Counted from the stretch's first letter, positions 8,473-17,959 are shown. The stretch: DNA of 64,000 nt from Pelomonas saccharophila_A (GCF_031458095.1 NZ_JAVDXU010000001.1:1426001-1490000), one strand, 5' to 3'. A program made the numbers and translations. The notes: generated by a model from the sequence alone, not told the origin.

Positions 8473-10389
8473 TCAGGGCTGGGCCGTGTAACGCGTATGA
8501 AAGCGCCGCCCCTGGCTGTCCATGGCTTGCAGCCACAGCTCGGAGGTCTCGGCGCCCGCGGGCGTGTGGGCCGTGCTCAGCGTGGCCGTGGTCTTGGGCG
8601 GCAGGGGCACGGCCGTGTCGAGCACGGTCGGCGCCCCGCCGGCGGTGGGCGTGAAGACGCGCTTGATCTCGATGAGGCGCAGGTCGGGGTTGGCGGCGGC
8701 CCAGCCCGCCCAGTTGATCACCAGGGTGCCGCCCTGCAGCGACGCGGCGGACACCGGGCTGGTGGCCGAGACGCTGTCGATGCGCGGGAAGCGCGTGATG
8801 GCCGGCTCGCCCAGCACGTCGGCACGCAACCAGGCATTGCGCGTCTCGGCGACGCCGCCGATGGTGTAGCTGGTGATGAACTTGGCGCCGCGCACGCTGT
8901 CCACGCTGCCTATCCAGCCCACCGCGGCGCGCTGGATGGCGATGTCGCCCACGCCGCCAGTCGGAATCAGGTTGGTCGCGCCCGGCGTGGACGACACGCA
9001 CAGCAGCAAGCGGTTGCAATAGCCGAAGGGGATGCTGAAGCCGCCGGGCAACTGCACCGTGGCCGAGCTGAGCAACTGGGTCGGCGGAATGCCGGGCACC
9101 GGGTCGGCCGTCTGCGCCTGGAGCTCGATCTGCAGGCCGATGCCGGGGTTGGGCACGACGGCACTGCTGGCGCTGCCATCGGCGGTCAGGGCCCGGTAGC
9201 CCAGCGGGTAGACCGCCACGGACAGCTTCTTGCCATTGCCGATCAGGTTCCACTTGTTGGTCGTCGCGGCCGACTTGTTGTAGCTGACGGCGTCGCTGAA
9301 GAGGCCGACGGTGGCGCCCGTCGAGTCGCTGATGATGGCGCCCACCAGCACCTTGGCGCAGTTGCCGGCGGTCGGCGCATCGTCGGCGCAGCCCAACAGC
9401 TGCAAGCGCCCGAACTGGCGGTTGCTGGTCGTGTAGGTGGACAGGATGCCGGCCAGGTCAGCCTTGCTGCGGCCGTTGTGCTTGTCGTAGCCGCTGACCA
9501 GGGTGTGGGTCAGGATGGTGCTGACGTCGCGGCCCTGGGCGATGAGCTGGTTCAGCGCCGCGCCGAGGTCGTCCAGGCCGGACAGCGTGCTGAGCAGCGT
9601 CGTCGCGCTCGTTGCCGCCTTCAAGGTGGACGTGATGGCATTGGCCGGCGTGCCGCTGGTCTTGAGCAGCTCGGTCTGGGCCGTGGGCAGCTCGACCACG
9701 ACCTCGGCCGTCGGTGCAGCAATGAATTTGTTGCCGATCTGCAGGACCGGCACATTGAGCTTGCTGCGGGCGAGGTCGATGCGCACGCTCTCGATGAGCA
9801 GGTCGTGGGCACCCTTGTTGGCGGCGAAGCTGGCGTCGGCCAGGGGGTCGAAGGCCGTGGCATCGGTGATCTTCAGGTCGCTGATCTGGGTCTTGACCAG
9901 GGTCTTCAGGAAGGTGGCGGCCGCCGGAGCGGCGGTGGCCATCTGCGACAGCTGGCTGCCGCTGGTCGATGCAGCGGCGAACACTGGCGCGGGCTCGGTG
10001 CCCAGGGACAGGGCGACGATGGCGTTGGTCAGCGGCGTCACATGGCCGACCATGGCCGCGCTGATGGTGGGCACCGTCGAGTGCAGGACCTGCATGGTGC
10101 CGGCGGCATCCATGCCACGCACCTGGATGAACAGCGGCGCGGCCGGGCTGGTGGTGTTCAGCGTCAGGCTGTAGCTGCCATCGGCGGCATGGGTGGTGGC
10201 CGAGCCGACCGCCCTGCCCTGGCCGTCGACGACGCTGACCTGGGCGCTGATCAGGGGCGCGCCGGTGGCGGCCACACCGCGCAGATTGGGCGGTGTCTCC
10301 AGCGGCGGCGTGCTGCCGCCCCCGCCCCCACCGCCTCCACAGGCGGTGAGCAGCAGGGTCAGGGTCAGGGCGGCGAGGCGGTACAGCAT
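8473..10389 (-). CDS. Large exported lipoprotein with Gly run, function unknown
   Basis: The gene encodes a 638-residue predicted lipoprotein. A lipobox (LLLTAC) is followed at once by eight glycines and a Pro-rich linker. Residues about 35-90 (LRGVAATGAPLISAQVSVVDGQGRAV and on) resemble a carboxypeptidase-regulatory or Ig-like bead common in surface proteins. The rest matches no family I recognise. Four cysteines occur at about residues 328-341 and 458-464, where disulfides are possible. The gene stands alone, with small gaps to the receptor gene and to the intergenic hairpin cluster. A surface or periplasm-facing location is inferred from the lipobox. Confidence 0.8.
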   Translation of the reverse strand: MLYRLAALTLTLLLTACGGGGGGGGSTPPLETPPNLRGVAATGAPLISAQVSVVDGQGRAVGSATTHAADGSYSLTLNTTSPAAPLFIQVRGMDAAGTMQVLHSTVPTISAAMVGHVTPLTNAIVALSLGTEPAPVFAAASTSGSQLSQMATAAPAAATFLKTLVKTQISDLKITDATAFDPLADASFAANKGAHDLLIESVRIDLARSKLNVPVLQIGNKFIAAPTAEVVVELPTAQTELLKTSGTPANAITSTLKAATSATTLLSTLSGLDDLGAALNQLIAQGRDVSTILTHTLVSGYDKHNGRSKADLAGILSTYTTSNRQFGRLQLLGCADDAPTAGNCAKVLVGAIISDSTGATVGLFSDAVSYNKSAATTNKWNLIGNGKKLSVAVYPLGYRALTADGSASSAVVPNPGIGLQIELQAQTADPVPGIPPTQLLSSATVQLPGGFSIPFGYCNRLLLCVSSTPGATNLIPTGGVGDIAIQRAAVGWIGSVDSVRGAKFITSYTIGGVAETRNAWLRADVLGEPAITRFPRIDSVSATSPVSAASLQGGTLVINWAGWAAANPDLRLIEIKRVFTPTAGGAPTVLDTAVPLPPKTTATLSTAHTPAGAETSELWLQAMDSQGRRFHTRYTAQP

Positions 10390-10493
10390 GGCACGGGCGG
10401 AAATCTGGCTTCAGGCAGTCTGCCTAAACGCCCGTCTCGCATTCACCTGATAACGAGGCGAACTTAGGGCTTTACCCAGCGGCTCCCGCAGAA

Positions 10494-10545
10494 CCGGCTT
10501 TGCCGGGCTGCGTGGAGCGCCCCTTGAGGGGCCGGCGGAAGCCGG
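10494..10545. repeat. Three-hairpin intergenic element after the SBP gene
   Basis: Three GC-rich hairpins lie back to back: 10494-10506, 10519-10532 and 10532-10545. They start about ten bases past the TAG of the binding-protein gene (minus strand). No T-tract follows, so this is not a typical intrinsic terminator. It resembles the hairpin-rich intergenic repeats common in Burkholderiales genomes. Confidence 0.55.
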
Positions 10546-10556
10546 TAGGGGTGGGC

Positions 10557-12122
10557 CTATTTCATCTGCACCCAGGCCAGCTCCAACCAGTTGTCGGGGC
10601 GATGCACGGCCGTGACGTTTGCACGGGCGCCCCAGGGTACGACCTGGCGGTGCAGCGGGATGATGTTGATCTGCTCGCGCAGCTCGGTGAGCGCGCCGCG
10701 GATCAGCTGCTCGCGCTTCTTCGCATCCGGCTCGACGCTGGACTGGGCCGCCAGCGCGTCGGCCTTGTCGTTGCGAAAACCGCCGAAGTTGTAGTTGCCC
10801 ACGCCCTTGTCGCCGCGCGTGCGGTACAGCGGCGTCAGGATGCTCTCGGCGTCCGTCACCGAGCCGCCCCAGCCGTACATATAGAGGCTGGTGTCGTACT
10901 TCTCCAGCTTGGGGAAGTAGAGGACGCGCGGCATGGCGTTGACCTTGACCTTGATCTTCAGCTGGGCCCACATCGAGGCCAGGGCCGTGCAGATCTCCTC
11001 GTCGTTGATGTAGCGGTTGTTGGGGCAGTCCAGCGTCACCTCGAAGCCGTCGGCATAGCCAGCCTCGGCCATCAGCTTCTTCGCCGCGGCGAGGTCATGC
11101 GGCAGGCGGGTCTGCAGGGCCGGGTCGTCGAAGGAAGCGAGGCCCGAGGGTGTCAGCGCGCCGGTGGGGACGGCCAGGCCGGCCATCAGCTTGGTGCGGA
11201 TGGCCTCGATGTCAATGGCCTGATACAGCGCCTTGCGCACGCGTTGGTCCTTGAACGGGTTCTTGTCGCCCGGCACATTGCCGTAGAGCAGCTTGTCGCG
11301 CGACTGGTCCATGCCGATAAAGACCAGGCGGTTCTCCGGCCCCTCGATGACCTTGACGCCGGCCGTGTTGCGCAGGCGGGCGATATCGCGCGGCGCCGGG
11401 TCGAGGACGAAGTCGATCTCGCCCGAAACCAGGGCGGCCAGGCGCGTCGCATCGGTGGCGATCGGCGTGTAGACCACCTCCTGCAGATTGCCTTCGAACT
11501 TGTTCCACCAGTTCGGGTTGCGCTTGAGCACGGTCTTGATGCCCGGCTGGCGGCTGGCCAGCATGAAGGGGCCGGTGCCATTGGCGTTCAGCGCCGTGAA
11601 GCTCTCTTCCTTGTTCTTGAAGTCCAGCGGCTTGGTGACCTTGTGCGTCTCGCACCACTTGCGGCTCATGATCCACAACTGGTCGATGTGCTGCAGGAAG
11701 ATGGGGTCGAAGGTGGTGAGCTGGAAGTCCACCGTCAGCTCATCGACCTTCTTCGCCGTGCCGACCGCATTGGCCCAGACGGCGATCTGGGACGTGGGCT
11801 CCTTGGCGCGCTGCACCGAGAAGACGACGTCGTCGGCCGTCAGCGGCGTGCCGTCGTGGAACTTGACGCCCGGGCGCAGCTTGAAGCGCCAGGCCAGCGG
11901 GCCGGTCTGGGACCAGGAGGTGGCGAGACCCGGCACCAGGCCCAGCTTGGCGTCACGGTTGGTCAGGCGCTCGTAGATCTGGCCATTGACCATATTGGTC
12001 AGGCTCTCGTTCTGCGAGTCCGGGTCCATGGTCTGGGGATCGCCCTGGCTGGCCCAGCGCAGGGTCTGGGCCGACGCGCCACAAGCGACCGCCAGCAAGG
12101 CCACACCAATCCATCGCTTCAT
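10557..12122 (-). CDS. ABC transporter substrate-binding protein, family 5 (oligopeptide/dipeptide type)
   Basis: This 521-residue periplasmic binding protein belongs to SBP family 5. It has a signal peptide (MKRWIGVALLAVACGASAQ), LRWASQGDPQTMDPDSQNES, the family pattern WRFKLRPGVKFHDGTPLTADDVVFS and a C-terminal NIIPLHRQVVPWGARANV. The ATG at 12122 has a good ribosome-binding site (GGGAGA, eight bases upstream), which excludes the ATG 30 bases further up. Substrates of the family include peptides, nickel and glycosides; the specificity is not readable. No permease or ATPase gene is nearby, so it must work with a transporter encoded elsewhere. Confidence 0.92.
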   Translation of the reverse strand: MKRWIGVALLAVACGASAQTLRWASQGDPQTMDPDSQNESLTNMVNGQIYERLTNRDAKLGLVPGLATSWSQTGPLAWRFKLRPGVKFHDGTPLTADDVVFSVQRAKEPTSQIAVWANAVGTAKKVDELTVDFQLTTFDPIFLQHIDQLWIMSRKWCETHKVTKPLDFKNKEESFTALNANGTGPFMLASRQPGIKTVLKRNPNWWNKFEGNLQEVVYTPIATDATRLAALVSGEIDFVLDPAPRDIARLRNTAGVKVIEGPENRLVFIGMDQSRDKLLYGNVPGDKNPFKDQRVRKALYQAIDIEAIRTKLMAGLAVPTGALTPSGLASFDDPALQTRLPHDLAAAKKLMAEAGYADGFEVTLDCPNNRYINDEEICTALASMWAQLKIKVKVNAMPRVLYFPKLEKYDTSLYMYGWGGSVTDAESILTPLYRTRGDKGVGNYNFGGFRNDKADALAAQSSVEPDAKKREQLIRGALTELREQINIIPLHRQVVPWGARANVTAVHRPDNWLELAWVQMK

Positions 12123-12203
12123 CGCTGATCTCCCAACTGCATGCACTGGCAACAGTTTAGGAGGGCGGGCAAAGCCCCTGCATCCGCGATTTGCGTTGGG
12201 CGA

Positions 12204-13427
12204 TCAGCGTTTCCCGTTGGGATTCCAGAGCTCGTCCAGATGGCCGAAGTTCCAGTTCTCGGGCGGCTCACGGCCGGCAATGCGGTCGGTGGACGTGGCC
12301 AGGTCGATGAGCTGCACCGGAATGGGCATGTTCGACTTGGTCGAGAAGAAGACCTTGATGCGCGGCGCGACCAGGGAGGCAGGGTTCTGCTCGACGACGA
12401 CGGCCAGCTTTCCCGATTGCAGGCGCACCAGGGTGCCGGTAGGGTAGATGCCGACGCTCTTCACAAAGGCCTGGAAGATGGCCGGGTCGAACTGGCCCTT
12501 CCACTGCGACATGCGCTGCAGCGAACCAGCCGGGTCCCAGGCCGCCTTGTAGGGCCGGGTCGACGTGATGGCGTCATAGACATCGCAGACGGCGCCCATG
12601 CGCGCCAGCAGGCTGATCTGCTCACCGGCCAGCTTGTGCGGATAGCCGCTGCCATCCATCTTCTCGTGGTGATGCAGGCAGACGTCCAGGGCCGCGGCCG
12701 GTACCTTGGCGCCGTCCTTGAGCAGGTCCCAGCCGCGCTCCGGGTGGCCACGCATGACGCTGAACTCGGCATCGGTCAGCGCACCGGGCTTGTTCAGCAC
12801 CTCCAGCGGCATCTGCATCTTGCCGACGTCATGCAGCAGGCCGGCCAGACCGGCCTCGCGCTGCTCGGCGTCGCTCATGCCCAGTTGTCGTCCCAGGGAC
12901 ACCATCAGGCCGCAGACGGCGACCGAATGCATATAGGTGTAGTTGTCCTTGTCCTTGAGCCGGGCCAGGCTCAGGAAGGCGGACGGGTTGCGCGCCAGCG
13001 AGGACGTGACCTCGTCGACGATGGGCAGGCAGTTCTCGGTGTCGATGGCCTTGCCCAGGCGGGCCTCGCCGAACAGGGCCGTGACGGCGACGCGGGCCTT
13101 GTGCAGCACCTGGGCGGCGCGGTCCAGTTCGGCCTCCATGCTGACGCGGGGCTCCGGCACCGGCACCGGCGCCGCGGCCGGCGCGGGGGGCGGTATGGGC
13201 GCCACCGCGACGACGGCAGGGGCCGCCGCCGGGCTTGGCGCGGCATCCTCGCCCTTGCTGTCGTCTATCCACACCGCCGGCACGCCGCTGGCCTTCAACG
13301 CAGCCAGGTCGGCCGGGTCGGTCAGGACGAACTTGGTTTTCCAGAAGGGGTGGGACAGCCATGCGCCCTCAAGCGCCTGGAGATACATGCCCAGCCTCAC
13401 CTCCGCGGTGGCAATCTTCTTCAACAT
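12204..13427 (-). CDS. HD-GYP domain c-di-GMP phosphodiesterase
   Basis: This is a cytosolic protein of about 407 residues. An N-terminal DUF3391-like region (KKIATAEVRLGMYLQALEG) is followed by an Ala/Pro-rich linker, then an HD-GYP domain with HDVGK and HHHEKMDGSGYP intact. HD-GYP proteins hydrolyse c-di-GMP to pGpG or GMP. ATG 13427 is chosen because the DUF3391 homology begins immediately after it; an upstream in-frame ATG at 13493 would add 22 unremarkable residues. The cytochrome gene upstream has its own terminator, so this gene is probably transcribed alone. Confidence 0.9.
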   Translation of the reverse strand: MLKKIATAEVRLGMYLQALEGAWLSHPFWKTKFVLTDPADLAALKASGVPAVWIDDSKGEDAAPSPAAAPAVVAVAPIPPPAPAAAPVPVPEPRVSMEAELDRAAQVLHKARVAVTALFGEARLGKAIDTENCLPIVDEVTSSLARNPSAFLSLARLKDKDNYTYMHSVAVCGLMVSLGRQLGMSDAEQREAGLAGLLHDVGKMQMPLEVLNKPGALTDAEFSVMRGHPERGWDLLKDGAKVPAAALDVCLHHHEKMDGSGYPHKLAGEQISLLARMGAVCDVYDAITSTRPYKAAWDPAGSLQRMSQWKGQFDPAIFQAFVKSVGIYPTGTLVRLQSGKLAVVVEQNPASLVAPRIKVFFSTKSNMPIPVQLIDLATSTDRIAGREPPENWNFGHLDELWNPNGKR

Positions 13428-13511
13428 GACAGCGTCGTCTATGTAACGCCGAGTATCTCCGTCGGTCTCGCCGGCCACTGTGCATCCCTGCACGCTTTTT
13501 GCCCGGGCAAC

Positions 13512-13534
13512 AAAAAGCCGCCTCGAGGGCGGCT
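13512..13534 (-). terminator. Rho-independent terminator after the cytochrome c gene
   Basis: A seven-bp GC stem (13516-13522 with 13528-13534) is followed on the minus strand by a T run (A run 13512-13516). Confidence 0.8.
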
Positions 13535-13556
13535 TCCAGGATCGGGGCGGACCGGA

Positions 13557-14201
13557 TCAGCGGAACTTGCCTTGCGGCACGGTGGCCAGTTCAGTGGGCA
13601 GCGTGCTGATGTAGGCGGCGATGGCCTTCAGCTCGGCATTGCTGAACTGCTTGACCTGGCCGGCCATGACGCCGTTGCTGCGGCCGACGCTGGCGTTGTG
13701 CTCGGTCTTGTAGGACTTCAGCGCCACCGTCAGGTAGTCGGCATGCTGGCCGGCCAGCTTGGGATAGCTCGGGTCGATGGGCTTGCTGAAATTGGCGCCG
13801 TGGCAGGACACGCAGGCGCCCTTGGTCAGCAACTCGGCGACATGGGCCGGGGCGGCCGGGATGCCGTCGGCCACGGCCGGCAGCTTGGCCTGCTGCTCGT
13901 AGAAGGCGGCCACGTCGTTCATGTCCTGCTCGCTCAGCGAACCGGCGATGCCGCGCATGGTCGGGTGCTTGCGGTCGCCCTTGGCATAGGCCTGCAGGGC
14001 CGAGACGATGTATTTGGCGTTCTGGCCCGCGATCATCGGCACCTTGTGGATCTCGGGGAAGCTGGCCTGGTAGCCGACGATGCCGTGGCAGCCAATGCAC
14101 ATCGCAACCTTCTTCTCACCGGCCTTCGCATCCTGGGCCTGGGCGGCAAAGGCACCAAAGGCAGTGGCCAGGGCGAGCGAGATCTGCAGCAGTTTTTTCA
14201 T
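13557..14201 (-). CDS. Dihaem cytochrome c (c4-like)
   Basis: This 214-residue precursor has a signal peptide (MKKLLQISLALATAFGAFAAQAQ) and two haem-binding CXXCH motifs, CIGCH and CVSCH, each in a class I cytochrome c fold about 100 residues long. The two-domain layout and the methionines in VPMIAGQN/MRGIAG and the matching PKLAGQH/NGVMAGQ positions fit cytochrome c4, a periplasmic electron carrier to terminal oxidases. The ATG at 14201 starts a clean signal peptide, with GGGAC upstream. It is a single-gene unit divergent from the MoxR operon. Confidence 0.92.
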   Translation of the reverse strand: MKKLLQISLALATAFGAFAAQAQDAKAGEKKVAMCIGCHGIVGYQASFPEIHKVPMIAGQNAKYIVSALQAYAKGDRKHPTMRGIAGSLSEQDMNDVAAFYEQQAKLPAVADGIPAAPAHVAELLTKGACVSCHGANFSKPIDPSYPKLAGQHADYLTVALKSYKTEHNASVGRSNGVMAGQVKQFSNAELKAIAAYISTLPTELATVPQGKFR

Positions 14202-14302
14202 GGTCCCAATCGTCTTCGGGTTGGTGTCGTGTTCCAGAGCGGCGGCGATTATAGGGGGCCACCTATACTGGTCCGGCACCTCTGCCCGCCCCGGTTTTCC
14301 CC

Positions 14303-15157
14303 ATGAAATTCCAAGGTTCCGACCAGTACGTCGCCACCGCCGACCTGATGCTCGCGGTGAATGCCGCTGCCAAGCTGCAGCGCCCCCTGCTCATCAAGGG
14401 GGAGCCCGGCACCGGCAAGACCATGCTGGCCGAGGAAGTGGCATCTGCCCTGGGCATGCCGCTGCTGCAGTGGCATATCAAGAGCACGACCAAGGCCCAG
14501 CAGGGCCTGTACGAGTACGACGCCGTCAGCCGGTTGCGCGACAGCCAGCTCGCCGGCATCGAGGGCAGCGACCGCGTGCGCCACATCGAGAACTACATCG
14601 TCAAGGGCGTGCTGTGGCAGGCCTTCGAGGCCGACCAGCCGGTCGTCCTCCTCATCGACGAGATCGACAAGGCCGACATCGAATTCCCCAACGATCTGCT
14701 GCGCGAGATCGACCGCATGGAGTTCTATGTCTACGAGACGCGTCAGCTGATCAAGGCCAGGCACCGCCCGCTGGTCTTCATCACCTCCAACAACGAGAAG
14801 GAGCTGCCCGACGCCTTCCTGCGCCGCTGCTTCTTCCACTACATCAAGTTCCCCGACGCCGAGACGATGAAGAAGATCGTCGATGTGCACTTCCCGACGC
14901 TGAAGAAGGACCTGCTGGCCGCGGCGCTGAAGAACTTCTACGACGTGCGCAACCTGCCCGGCCTGAAGAAGAAGCCCAGCACCTCGGAGCTGATCGACTG
15001 GCTCAAGCTGCTCGTGGCCGAGGACGTGCCGGTGGACGCCCTGCAGGCCAAGGACGAGAAGGTCAGCATCCCGCCGCTGGTCGGGGCGCTGCTGAAAAAT
15101 GAACAAGACCTGACGCTCTTCGAGAAACTGGTCTTCATGCAGCGAAACAACCGCTGA
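14303..15157 (+). CDS. MoxR-family AAA+ ATPase
   Basis: This 284-residue cytosolic ATPase has Walker A GEPGTGKT (about 33-40), Walker B VVLLIDEID (about 112-120), and sensor residues in FITSNNEKELPDAFLRRC. MoxR ATPases act as chaperones with VWA-domain partners that insert cofactors or mature protein complexes. The likely partner, a CoxE-like VWA protein, is at 24158-25348, 9 kb downstream on the same strand. The intervening genes may have been inserted between the two. It heads a run of five genes whose junctions overlap by one to four bases. Confidence 0.93.
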   Translation: MKFQGSDQYVATADLMLAVNAAAKLQRPLLIKGEPGTGKTMLAEEVASALGMPLLQWHIKSTTKAQQGLYEYDAVSRLRDSQLAGIEGSDRVRHIENYIVKGVLWQAFEADQPVVLLIDEIDKADIEFPNDLLREIDRMEFYVYETRQLIKARHRPLVFITSNNEKELPDAFLRRCFFHYIKFPDAETMKKIVDVHFPTLKKDLLAAALKNFYDVRNLPGLKKKPSTSELIDWLKLLVAEDVPVDALQAKDEKVSIPPLVGALLKNEQDLTLFEKLVFMQRNNR

Positions 15158-15381
15158 TGGCGCAGGACTTCGATCGCGCCCTGCGCGAAGGCCTGGCCGA
15201 TGCCGTCGGCTTTGTCGGCGGCGCCCTGGCCGGCTGGTGGCTGGGCCGGCAGTTCGGCATCGACTTCGTCGCCAGCACCGACTGGAATGCCCGGCAGCTT
15301 GTCGGCCTGCTGCTCATCGTCGCGGGCTGCGGCGCCGGCCGCCTTCTCGCACGCCGCCTGATGCTGAAGGACAAGGCATGA
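15157..15381 (+). CDS. Small membrane protein, unknown
   Basis: This 74-residue protein has a hydrophobic segment with small residues (AVGFVGGALAGWWLG), a short loop and a second segment (LVGLLLIVAGCGAGRLLA). Two membrane spans packing through a glycine pattern are likely. The start overlaps the MoxR stop by one base and its stop overlaps the next start by four, so it is expressed within the operon. I recognise no family. Confidence 0.75.
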   Translation: MAQDFDRALREGLADAVGFVGGALAGWWLGRQFGIDFVASTDWNARQLVGLLLIVAGCGAGRLLARRLMLKDKA

Positions 15382-15974
15382 AGCCCGTCACCCCCACCAC
15401 CCTGGCCGGCGGCCCCATCCGCCTCGTGCCGCTGACGCTGGAGCATGTGCCCGGCCTGCAGGCCGCCGCCGCCGACGGCGAGCTGTGGAATCTGCGCTTC
15501 ACCAGCGTGCCGGCGCCCGACGAAACCGTCGCCTACGTCGAGGCCGCTCTGGCCGGCCAGGCTGCCGGCCACCGCCTGCCCTTCGCCGTGCTGGACGCTT
15601 CGACCGGCGAGGTGCTGGGCTCCACCAGCTATCACGACATCGTGCCGGCCGTCGAGCGCGTCGAGATCGGCTACACCTGGTATGCCCAGCGCGTACAGCG
15701 CAGCGCCGTCAACACGACGGCCAAGCTGCTGCTGCTGACCCATGCCTTCGAGACCCTGGGCGCCCGGCTGGTGGGATGGCGCACCGACAACTTCAACCAC
15801 GCCTCGCAGCGCGCCATCGAGCGCCTGGGCGCCAGGCGCGACGGCGTGATCCGCCACCACGCGCTGCGCCGCGACGGCACGGTGCGCGACACCGTCATGT
15901 ACAGCCTGACCGCGGGCGAATGGCCCGAGGTCAAGGCGCATCTGCAGTGGCAACTGACCCGACCCAGAGCATGA
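15378..15974 (+). CDS. GNAT family N-acetyltransferase (RimJ/RimL-like)
   Basis: This protein of about 198 residues is of the RimJ/RimL type. It shows IRLVPLTLEHVPGLQ at the N-terminus, VEIGYTWYAQRVQRSAVN in the middle, and the acetyl-CoA binding region with RTDNFNHASQRAIERLGA. The acceptor could be a protein N-terminus or a small amine. The ATG at 15378 overlaps the previous TGA as ATGA and its own stop overlaps the peptidase start, so translation is coupled. Confidence 0.9.
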   Translation: MKPVTPTTLAGGPIRLVPLTLEHVPGLQAAAADGELWNLRFTSVPAPDETVAYVEAALAGQAAGHRLPFAVLDASTGEVLGSTSYHDIVPAVERVEIGYTWYAQRVQRSAVNTTAKLLLLTHAFETLGARLVGWRTDNFNHASQRAIERLGARRDGVIRHHALRRDGTVRDTVMYSLTAGEWPEVKAHLQWQLTRPRA

Positions 15975-17959
15975 AAAAAGAAGCATCCAGGGCCTTTGAC
16001 GTCAACGCACTCTGGGCCCTGGATCGCATCGGCGAACCCAGCCTCAGCCCCGATGGCGCCCAGGCAGCCGCCGGCGTTACGCGCCATTCCATGGAGACCA
16101 ACCGAGCCCAGAGCAGCCTGTGGCTGTTCTCGACCCTGGGCGGCGAGCCGCGCCGCCTGACGGAGGCCGGCGAGAAGGACGGCAACCCGCAGTGGAGCCC
16201 GCGCGGCGACCTGATCGCCTTCACGGCCAAGCGCGAGCAGGCCGGCCAGCGTGATGAGGAGACCCAGCTCTATGTGATCCCGCCGGACGGCGGCGAGGCG
16301 CGCCGCGTCGGCCATGTGCCCACCGGCGTCGAGTCCTTCAAATGGTTCCCGGACGGCCGCCGCATCGCCTTCGTGTCGTGGGTCTGGCCCGGGCTGAAGG
16401 CCGCCGCCCAGGATGCGGCCCTGCGCGACTTCAAGAGCCGCAAGGAGAGCGCCTATGTCACCGACGAGGCCCTCTACCGCTTCTGGGACCACCATGTGCC
16501 CATGGACCGCGTGCCGCATCTGCATGTGATGGATGTCCAGACCGGCAAGGCCCGCGACCTCTTCGAAGGCACGGCCTGGGAACTCAGCCGGGCCGAGCCC
16601 GACGCCAACAGCTATGACGTGGCTCCCGACGGCAAGCGCATCGCCTTCGCCTTCGACCCCGCCGCCGAGAAGAAGCTCGACGGGCGCTTTGCGCTGGCCG
16701 AGATCGATGTGCGCACGCGCCGCGTCGAGAACCTGCTGCAGGACGCCGACTGGGACTTCGCCGCGCCGCGCTACAGCCATGGCGGAACCTATCTCGCCTT
16801 CCTGGCCAGCCACCAGGCCCTGGGCCACAACCGTCCCAACCGGCTCGCCGTGCTGGACCAGCAGGGCCAGTGGGCCGTCTTCAGCGAGGACTGGGACCAC
16901 GAGGTCAGCGCGCCGCTGCGCTGGACCGCCGACGATCAGTCGGTGCTGTTCGCCGCCGAGGAACGCGGCCGCCGCCATCTCTGGCAGTTCATGCTGGGCG
17001 AGCGCCTGGCTTCAGCCCTCTTCGAGGGTGGCCATGTCGGCAGCTTCACGCTGGCCCAGGACTTCGTCGTCATCAACCATGACGGCGTGCAGTTCCCGCC
17101 GCGGCTGTCGGTGCTGGCCGACGATGGCCTGCGCCGCATCGAGGCGTTGAACGACGAGCGCCTGGCCGCCCACCGCTGGGGCCGCCACGAGGAGGTCACC
17201 ATCAAGGGCGCGCGCGGCGACGACGTGCAGATGTGGCTGATCTACCCACCCGGCTTCGACGCCAAGAAAAAGTGGCCTGTCATGCACGTCATCCACGGCG
17301 GCCCACACACGGCCTTCGGTGACAGCTGGCATTGGCGCTGGAACCACCAGGCCTTCGCGGCCCAGGGCTATGTCGTCGCCTGCGTGAACTACCACGGCTC
17401 GTCCAGCTACGGCTTCGAGTTCCTGGACAGCATCACCGGCCACTGGGGCGAATACGAGCTGCAGGACGTCGAGGCCGGCACCGACTGGCTGCTGAAGAAG
17501 CCCTGGGTGGACAGGAAGCGCATCGCCGCCACCGGCGGCAGCTATGGCGGCTTCATGGTGGCGTGGATGAACGGCCACGTGAAGCCCGGCCGCTACCAGG
17601 CCTATGTCTGCCATGCCGGCTGCTATGACTGGCAGGCCATGTATGCCGACGACGCCTACAGCTGGCACCGCAAGGAGCTGGGCGCCGCCTACTGGGACGA
17701 CCCGGCCCGCGTCGCCGCGCAAAGCCCGCACGCGTTTGCCAGGCACTTCAAGACGCCCACCCTCGTCATCCATGGCGCCATGGACTACCGCGTCCCCGAC
17801 GCCCAGGGCCTGGCCTACTACAACACGCTGAAGACCCTCGGCGTGCCGGCCCGCCTGGTGTGGTTCCCCGACGAGAACCACTGGGTGCTGAAGCCGCGCA
17901 ACAGCAGGCTCTGGTATGGCGAGTTCTTCGCCTGGCTGGACAAGCATCTGGCGCGATGA
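15971..17959 (+). CDS. S9 family serine peptidase (acylaminoacyl-peptidase type)
   Basis: This 662-residue enzyme has an N-terminal WD40-like beta-propeller (repeats such as NPQWSPRGDLIAFTA) and a C-terminal alpha/beta-hydrolase domain. The catalytic triad is visible: Ser in TGGSYGGF (about 525), Asp in HGAMDYRVP (about 606) and His in DENHWVLKP (about 637). Prolyl-oligopeptidase relatives cleave short peptides, here possibly with acylated N-termini. No signal peptide is seen, so it is probably cytosolic. The ATG at 15971 overlaps the acetyltransferase stop as ATGA and its own stop overlaps the M28 peptidase start. The two peptidases and the acetyltransferase may form a peptide-processing set. 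Confidence 0.93.
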   Translation: MKKEASRAFDVNALWALDRIGEPSLSPDGAQAAAGVTRHSMETNRAQSSLWLFSTLGGEPRRLTEAGEKDGNPQWSPRGDLIAFTAKREQAGQRDEETQLYVIPPDGGEARRVGHVPTGVESFKWFPDGRRIAFVSWVWPGLKAAAQDAALRDFKSRKESAYVTDEALYRFWDHHVPMDRVPHLHVMDVQTGKARDLFEGTAWELSRAEPDANSYDVAPDGKRIAFAFDPAAEKKLDGRFALAEIDVRTRRVENLLQDADWDFAAPRYSHGGTYLAFLASHQALGHNRPNRLAVLDQQGQWAVFSEDWDHEVSAPLRWTADDQSVLFAAEERGRRHLWQFMLGERLASALFEGGHVGSFTLAQDFVVINHDGVQFPPRLSVLADDGLRRIEALNDERLAAHRWGRHEEVTIKGARGDDVQMWLIYPPGFDAKKKWPVMHVIHGGPHTAFGDSWHWRWNHQAFAAQGYVVACVNYHGSSSYGFEFLDSITGHWGEYELQDVEAGTDWLLKKPWVDRKRIAATGGSYGGFMVAWMNGHVKPGRYQAYVCHAGCYDWQAMYADDAYSWHRKELGAAYWDDPARVAAQSPHAFARHFKTPTLVIHGAMDYRVPDAQGLAYYNTLKTLGVPARLVWFPDENHWVLKPRNSRLWYGEFFAWLDKHLAR

